A stretch of 64,000 nt of DNA from positions 12,964,435-13,028,434 of the forward strand of contig CM068546.1 of NCBI GenBank assembly GCA_035048495.1, given 5' to 3'. This document shows positions 58,831 through 64,000 of this stretch, one piece after another (the stretch's first letter is position 1; each line of letters begins with the position of its first letter). Position numbers and translations under genes: made by a program. Source of the stretch: Euptelea pleiosperma (taxonomy: Eukaryota; Streptophyta; Magnoliopsida; Ranunculales; Eupteleaceae). The notes beneath the pieces were generated by a model. That model had not been told where the DNA came from, ran no database searches, and saw only the letters and a program-made list of their open reading frames with translations.

Positions 58831-59345
58831 AGACACCAATCCCAGAAATTGAAGTCCAAGATTTAGAAGTTTCTCTTTCCCTCCTAAACTTTTAATTCCC
58901 GGAAAAGGCACAGAATTAGAAATATAATTCTTAGAATTTGGTCCTCCCAAACACAAAGATAAGTGATTCCAAGAATCACAAATCCAAATCCGGCTCAATT
59001 TCAAGTTATCAAACAGACCCTAAAGATTTTTCATATTTTTGTCTTTCCCTTTTGACCTATTTTTTACCGTCATTGATTGCAAACTTGACACGTCGGGGAA
59101 TTTGACCACTTGTTGACATAATATTTCTAAGACAAAAGTACCCTTATTCTTTCAAAACAACATAAATACCCCTCCGACCCACTTTAAATTAACATACCAA
59201 GCATTAATGTTGTTGTACTGCAACACTAACCTAGAGCCAACACTCGGCTTCATACAACCAAACTCACCTACCTCTCCTTTTGAAATGAGTGATTCAAATT
59301 GATTTGAAAAAAAAATCCGGATTGCCAATTTATAAAATTAAAACT

Positions 59346-59655
59346 CATATGAGCCACGTGGCACACTCTTAAAGACCACTGACCGTATGGATGTTTGCCC
59401 CATCCCTGGGTTGACCTACATAAATTTTTAGATGTTGGGTGTTAGAGTCTTTTTCATGATTTATTTTTAACCATGGAATTTTGAGCATTATTTGGGGTAC
59501 TCAAATCCAAATGTTAGAAATCACTAATCAGGCTGTTTTTTGGTATGTAGGTCCACCTAGGGATGGGCCAAACATCCATACGGCCAGTAGTCTCAAAGAG
59601 TGTGCTAGGTAGCTCATAATGTGGTCCGTTATCAACGTCTATCATCAAAGTTATG
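59346..59655. mobile_element. Palindromic MITE (family A), copy 6
   Basis: GAGCCACGTGGCACACTCTT, GACCGTATGGATGTTTGCCC on the left; ACTAATCAGGCTGTTTTTTG, ACCTAGGGATGGGCC, AACATCCATACGGCC on the right. The best-preserved copy in this cluster. Confidence 0.85.
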
Positions 59656-59696
59656 TTCGTCTTTTGATTAGTAAACCCATCAACCAAGAAATTACT

Positions 59697-60054
59697 TCAA
59701 AATTTGAAGTCTTTCCCTCCCAAAAATGCCGCGTGGAACACCCTTAATGGCCCACTGACCTTTTGGATGTTTAATTCACCTCTTGGTGGACTTACATGCC
59801 AAAAATCAGCTTGATCGATGATTTCTAATGGTTATCTTAGAATAAAAAATGCTGAAATCCAATGGCCAAAATTAAAAAAGCTAAATCCAATGGATAGGAA
59901 CCACTAATTAATCTTTTTATTTTTATTTTTATTTTTATAAGTAACCAACAATTAAACTGACTTTTGATTGTGGATCCATCAAGAGGTGAACCAAACATCC
60001 AATGAAGAGTGCTCCACATAGCATTTTGGGAGGGGGATTTCAAACTTGGAAGTC
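59697..60054. mobile_element. Palindromic MITE (family A2), copy 1
   Basis: A related subfamily. Left: AAATTTGAAGTCTTTCCCTC, CCAAAAATGCCGCGTGGAAC, CTCTTGGTGGACTTACATGC. Right: GGATCCATCAAGAGGTGAAC, GAGTGCTCCACATAGC and ATTTTGGGAGGGGGATTTCA. Confidence 0.75.
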
Positions 60055-60149
60055 CCCGAAGGACATCAAAGTCAGGCTCTACTAAACCCATCAAAGCTAG
60101 GCTCTACTAAACTCATCTCAGATTGTATGTGTTTTTAATCAAAGTAGAA

Positions 60150-60490
60150 CTTTGATGACGAACATCCGTATGAGCCACATGGCAGTCTTAGAAATCATTG
60201 ACTGTATGGATCTTTGATCCATCCATCCATATATGTACCCACATACAAAAAAATTAGCCTGATTAGTGATTTTTGACCTTTGGATGTGAGTACCCCAAAT
60301 AATGCTAAAAATCCATAGTTTAAAATAAACCATGAAAAGACTCTAATCCAGCGGCTAGAAATTACTAATCAGGTTGAATTTTGGTATGTAGGGTCCATCT
60401 AGGGATGGGCCAAAGATCCATACGGTCAATGGTCTCTAAGAGTGTGCCACATGGCTCATGCTGTAGTCCGTCATATGGATGTCCGTATTT
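60150..60490. mobile_element. Palindromic MITE (family A), copy 7
   Basis: ATGAGCCACATGGCAGTCTT, GACTGTATGGATCTTTGATC, TTAGCCTGATTAGTGATT on the left; ACTAATCAGGTTGAATTTTG, TCTAGGGATGGGCC, GATCCATACGGTCAATGG, GAGTGTGCCACATGGCTCAT on the right. Confidence 0.85.
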
Positions 60491-60544
60491 TTTAATAGTA
60501 ACCCAATCTTAAAGGGGCACACAAATGCACCCGGGTATCTTTTT

Positions 60545-60800
60545 CAATCCCACCACTCCAAAAGTACCACTTGGCATACTCTTTTGGGCACACTGACCAA
60601 TTGGATGTTTGACTCATCCCTTGGTGGACATACACATAAAATTAGCTGATTGGTGATTTTATCCGTTGGATTTAAGTACCACCAAATTCTAGAATCTAAC
60701 GGCTGAAATCACCCATGAAAAATGTTTGAATCCAACCACCAAAATCACCAATCATGCTAATTTGTAGGTCCATCAAGGGGTATGCCTGGGATGGTGGAGA
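60545..60800. mobile_element. Palindromic MITE (family A2), partial copy
   Basis: AAAGTACCACTTGGCATACT, CTGACCAATTGGATGTTTGA, CATCCCTTGGTGGACATACA on the left and GTAGGTCCATCAAGGGGTAT on the right. The right half is cut short. Confidence 0.65.
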
Positions 60801-61377
60801 TTTCATGCATAACCTTTATTATTGTAAATCAATGACATGTCGAATAAACATAGGTTGGATGAGAATTATATTAATATGTTAATCACCATTTTAAGATTTC
60901 ATAAATGAACAATTGCAAATTCAAATTTCAAAAATAATTATAGTACTGATCCTTGCACCACGCGACAGTTTGTGGTTGGCATCCAAAAAAGGTAACATTA
61001 ATGGGGAGTCAATTGATTTGAAGATGACTAAAATGGTATTTATGTCATTTTAAATAACAAGGGTAGTTTCGTCTTTAAATTATGTTGTTAACTGACTATG
61101 GCCCGGTCGTGGTCAACGATGGTCAAAATAAGTCAAAGAGGGAAGACCAAAAAAATGAAAAAAATTGCTGGGAAACACAAAAAACACCAATTTCATATTT
61201 TATCAAATATCAATAAAAGACTTTTTAAGAAAGAAGCACTTTTCTTGTATGGCCAAAACAATTTAACTTAAGCACTTTACATATAAGTGCTATTATTGGG
61301 TAAACACTTAAGAGAAGCTTAAAGCTTACGATAATGCAGCCTAAAGTAGCTAAATGGAACCGTTTTAGAAAGGCCTG
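60801..61377. other. Spacer, no gene recognised
   Basis: AT-rich. The segment 61075-61140 (GTTAACTGACTATGGCCCGG and GGTCAACGATGGTC) recalls the family M ends and may be another decayed copy. Confidence 0.4.
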
Positions 61378-61768
61378 AGATATTGGCACCCGTGTTTTTA
61401 TGTTCCACACCCACTTTCAAAATTTTTTATTTTTCACCCACATATTTGTTGTTGTTCTTTCTTTCGACTGAACCACCACACCACTACACCACTACACCAC
61501 TACACCACCACCTCGCCACCGCACCACACCACACCACACCACACCATGCCACTGCCCACCTACCACACCACCACCACTGTCACCTGCTACTGTTCTTTTC
61601 TTCTTCTCACCACTCTCTCTCTCTAGTGCACTCTCTCTCTACTACACACACACACTCTCTCTCTCTCTCTTCACACCCCACTCCACTGTCTTCTTGATCT
61701 CATTTTCGGTGATGGCCAAGAGGAGGACAAGGGAGGTGTGTCCAATGGCCAACACCACTATCCCACCT

Positions 61769-61818
<50 letters not shown>

Positions 61819-62097
61819 TGGATCTACGTTTGCGCTTGCGGGGTGGCAGTCGTGGAAATGGAGAAGGGAGGTGATGGAAGGGGGTGGCATTTGGAGGAGA
61901 CGAGGTGAAGAAGAAGAAGAAGCATAAGCAGGCGATAGTGGCATGGCGGGGAGGTGGTCTGGTGGGTGGGTGATGGCGGTGGGGTTGGTGGTGTGGTGTG
62001 GTGGTTTAGTTGGGAGGAAGAAGAAAAAAAAAGAGGGGTAGGTGAAAAATAAAAATTGAACGTGCGTGTGGAGTGTAAAGATGCTGGTGCCAATATC
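61378..62097. mobile_element. Element with long inverted ends and simple-repeat interior
   Basis: The left end GATATTGGCACCCGTG and the right end GCTGGTGCCAATATC are inverted. The similarity extends about 150-200 bp inward (CCACACCCACnTTCAAnnTTTTTTATTTTTCACC and the CCACACCACACC run, mirrored at 61980-62080). The interior has CCAC-type repeats and a CT microsatellite. No transposase. The open frames on both strands here are compositional. Confidence 0.7.
61771..61816. repeat. (TC)23 microsatellite
   Basis: A 46-bp run of TC dinucleotides; shorter CT runs occur at 61612-61670. It explains the apparent Leu-Ser and Arg-Glu repeats in translated frames. Confidence 0.98.
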
Positions 62098-62114
62098 CCG
62101 CCCTTTAGAAATTA

Positions 62115-63003
62115 GGGAATTTTTGACATACCCCCCCATGTTATCTTTAAAATTTGACATACCCCCCCACAATTTGAAAAAGCTGACATACCCCCCTATG
62201 ACTCGGTCCACTATCATTTGACCAGTGTTGACCCGAGTTGAGTACCTAATTTTGTATTAAAGGACGAAAGTGCCCTTGTCTTCAACCTTATAACAAGGGT
62301 TTGGGTTTAAGCCAAAACCCATAACCCAAATCAAACATGAAAAGAGGAGATTAAAGATAAAAATTAAAACCCATGTTGGCAAACTTGAGATTTTATTTTT
62401 TATTTTTTTGATGAATTAAACAAAGATTGAGAAGAAAAGACCCCAAAAAAATAAACAAAACTCATGAAGGAATGAGATCTCTTTTTATGGATTTTATTGT
62501 AGAATGAAATTTTAAAATTGAGAGAACCATCTTTCCAAAATCCACATCTCAAAAGTTTGAAATATAAATTGCTTTGTCATGTTTTTCATTTTTGTTAATG
62601 AAAAATTTAAAACTAAAATTGTATGCTTTGAGTTTTTTTTTTAATTTTTAACCTTGGGTTTAAAATTATAGCCGGAGTGGTGGCCAGCCGGCCTTGAGAC
62701 TCTGGTGGGTTGGTCGCCGGTGATGGGCGGCCAACCCATTGGAATCTCTTGGCCGGACATCCCCTCAGCCGTTTGATTTGGGGTTTGGGTTTTGGCCCAA
62801 ACCCTTGTTCCAAGCTTGAAGACAAGGGCATTTTTGCCATTTAATACAAAATTTGAGAGTCAACTCGGGTCAACACTGGTCAAATGACAGTGGATCGAGT
62901 CATAGGGGGTATGTCAGCTTTTTCAAATTGTGGGGGGCTATGTCAAATTTTAAAGATAACAATGGGGGGGGGGGGGGGGGGTGGTGGTATGTCAAAAATT
63001 CCC
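62115..63003. mobile_element. Mutator-like non-autonomous element (family M) with perfect 9-bp target duplication
   Basis: The ends GGGAATTTTTGACATACC and GGTATGTCAAAAATTCCC are inverted, with the similarity running at least 170 bp inward. The 9-bp sequence TAGAAATTA stands on both sides (62106-62114 and 63004-63012), as expected for the Mutator superfamily. 889 bp, no transposase. The inner halves are also loosely inverted (AAACCCATAACCCAAATC versus GATTTGGGGTTTGGGTTTTG). The C run in the left end (CCCCCCC) corresponds to an expanded 18-G run at 62964-62981 in the right end. Confidence 0.9.
62964..62981. repeat. G18 homopolymer in the family M right end
   Basis: 18 consecutive G where the opposite end has seven C. 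This is either an expanded slippage tract or an assembly artefact. Confidence 0.9.
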
Positions 63004-63012
63004 TAGAAATTA

Positions 63013-63537
63013 ATACAAATAGATATGCTTTTAACAATGGATAAATGAAGCCTCGTGCGGTGTGTTGGGTTGAAGCATCAACTACATCAACAATAGAATG
63101 AGGGATAAAATACGTACGGTTCGTTAATGGCGAATGGTGAACCAAGTTATTGTGTTATCCGAAATGTTAATGGAGTTTGTATTGTAGACGAAGGATTGTG
63201 CCAACCAGGAGCTTCCATGGAAAAATCCGTTGCTACATTGAAGGTCTCAAGACTCTTGAACGATTAAGGCTTTCAAAAGTGGAGTTAGAAGCTGGCACGT
63301 ACAAGCAACGTTGTAAGCTTAAACTCTCTAGGAAATCCCCAAATCATCTAATGGGGCAAATCAGGCACCATCAGTATGGGCTGCCAAGAACATGGTTATC
63401 ATGACCTGGTTTTGAATAGCTATCCACAGTAGTTGGAGTCCATAATATCCACAGAGGATGTGTAAATCATGTTGACCCACATTTTCCAATTCAAGCATTG
63501 GAGAACTCTAGGCGTGTTTGGCTCTTGGGGAAGCTCT
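63013..63537. other. Spacer before the second LINE, no gene recognised
   Basis: Less AT-rich than its surroundings. The plus-strand open frame at 63177-63404 has no family I recognise. Confidence 0.4.
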
Positions 63538-64000
63538 ATTTTTTTTTTCTTGGATAAGTAGATTATATTGAAGAGTACTCCGACTACGTTGAGATGACCT
63601 ATAGAGGATAGAATTACAAGCAACCAACGGGAAACAAAAGAAACCTCAGCCAAAAACAACAAACTAGCTAAGACTGTTCACAAGAATATCCCACTAGCTA
63701 GTAGACAAAATCTTCAAAAAAGAACCCTTTAAATTCCTTGAAGCTCTTGGCCCACCGAAACGTATGAGCCTTGATAGAAATGATGATATCTTGAAACTCA
63801 TCCTCATTCCCTTCAAAAATCCTCTTATTCCTCTCCTTCCACAATCCCCACATCAAAGCGAAAGGGAAAAACTTCCAAAGAATACAGCCCTTAAACCATC
63901 CATTAAAGACATCAATGACTACTCTAAAAGTGGTCCGCAAGCTCATCCCAAAGGTAGAAATAAAATAACCCCACACGTGTCAAGCTACCTTGCAATGGAG
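63538..64000 (-). mobile_element. Second LINE, 3' end (poly(A), 3'UTR and ORF2 C-terminus)
   Basis: On the minus strand the poly(A) tail ends the element (T run at about 63539-63549 on the plus strand). It is preceded by a T-rich 3'UTR (GTTGTTTTTGGCTGAGG, CCCGTTGGTTGCTTG) and the end of ORF2. The element continues beyond the right window edge. Confidence 0.85.
63698..63976 (-). pseudogene. LINE ORF2 C-terminus (zf-RVT region)
   Basis: Encodes FSTFGMSLRTTFRVVIDVFN, WFKGCILWKFFPFALMWGL, WKERNKRIFEGNEDEFQDII and the ending WAKSFKEFKGFFFEDFVY. WxLWxERNxRxFEG is the conserved end of plant LINE ORF2 proteins, after the zinc-binding RVT domain. It aligns with the plus-strand block at 3675-3870. The open frame is intact as far as the window shows. 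Confidence 0.88.

Noticed and set aside
61383..62217. Apparent His-rich and Ser/Leu-rich proteins on both strands
   Set aside because: They follow CCAC and TC simple repeats inside an inverted-end element; no conserved domain.
1..64000. CRISPR arrays, bacterial operons, tRNA or rRNA genes
   Set aside because: The window is plant nuclear DNA; no spaced repeat array, tRNA cloverleaf or rRNA segment was recognised. tRNA-like matches are only primer-binding sites of LTR elements.

Overview
This window is nuclear DNA from a flowering plant. It is intron-rich and AT-rich, it carries plant-specific protein families (a LEUNIG-type co-repressor and a plant DeSI-like peptidase), and it is filled with typical plant transposons (Ty1/copia, LINE, PIF/Harbinger, hAT, Mutator-like and many MITEs). 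I cannot name the species from the sequence.

Two host genes can be supported. (1) About 5.29-19.2 kb, minus strand: a LEUNIG_HOMOLOG/LEUNIG-type transcriptional co-repressor. I can place 13 coding exons encoding 601 residues that keep frame at every junction: LisH/LUFS domain, Gln-rich middle, NLS-like basic patch and the first WD40 repeats. The exons for the remaining WD40 repeats are not in the window. Its largest intron (about 8.2 kb) holds a complete Ty1/copia element with 192-bp LTRs. (2) About 51.07-56.7 kb, plus strand: a DeSI/PPPDE-type cysteine isopeptidase with a TATA box, a probable 5'UTR intron and four coding exons encoding 306 residues.

Nearly everything else is mobile DNA, much of it nested. 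1-4021: a LINE whose 5' part is inverted relative to its 3' end and poly(A), the signature of twin priming. 8954-14474: copia element in the LEUNIG-like intron. 19.3-26.7 kb: intergenic DNA with palindromic and Tourist-like MITEs. 26720-32827: a SIRE/Maximus-like LTR element that holds only part of gag. 33454-40894: a PIF/Harbinger element flanked by TAA, with both standard ORFs, a captured fragment of a ubiquitin-specific protease gene, and a 1.68-kb near-perfect palindrome that splits its transposase. About 41.1-47.5 kb: a second SIRE-like gag remnant whose LTR is split by some 3 kb of younger inserts. 48804-49797: a hAT element with a perfect 8-bp target duplication. 56.9-63.0 kb: a dense MITE and Mutator-like cluster, including an 889-bp element with a perfect 9-bp target duplication. 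63.54 kb to the end: the 3' end of a second LINE, whose C-terminus aligns with the 3' block of the first.

The most unusual structures are the inverted LINE, the Pack-type Harbinger element carrying the UBP histidine-box fragment, the palindrome with LTR-like arms inside its transposase, and a tandem duplication over a splice donor of the co-repressor gene. I did not find a convincing new molecular system. The novelty here is in transposon architecture and gene capture.
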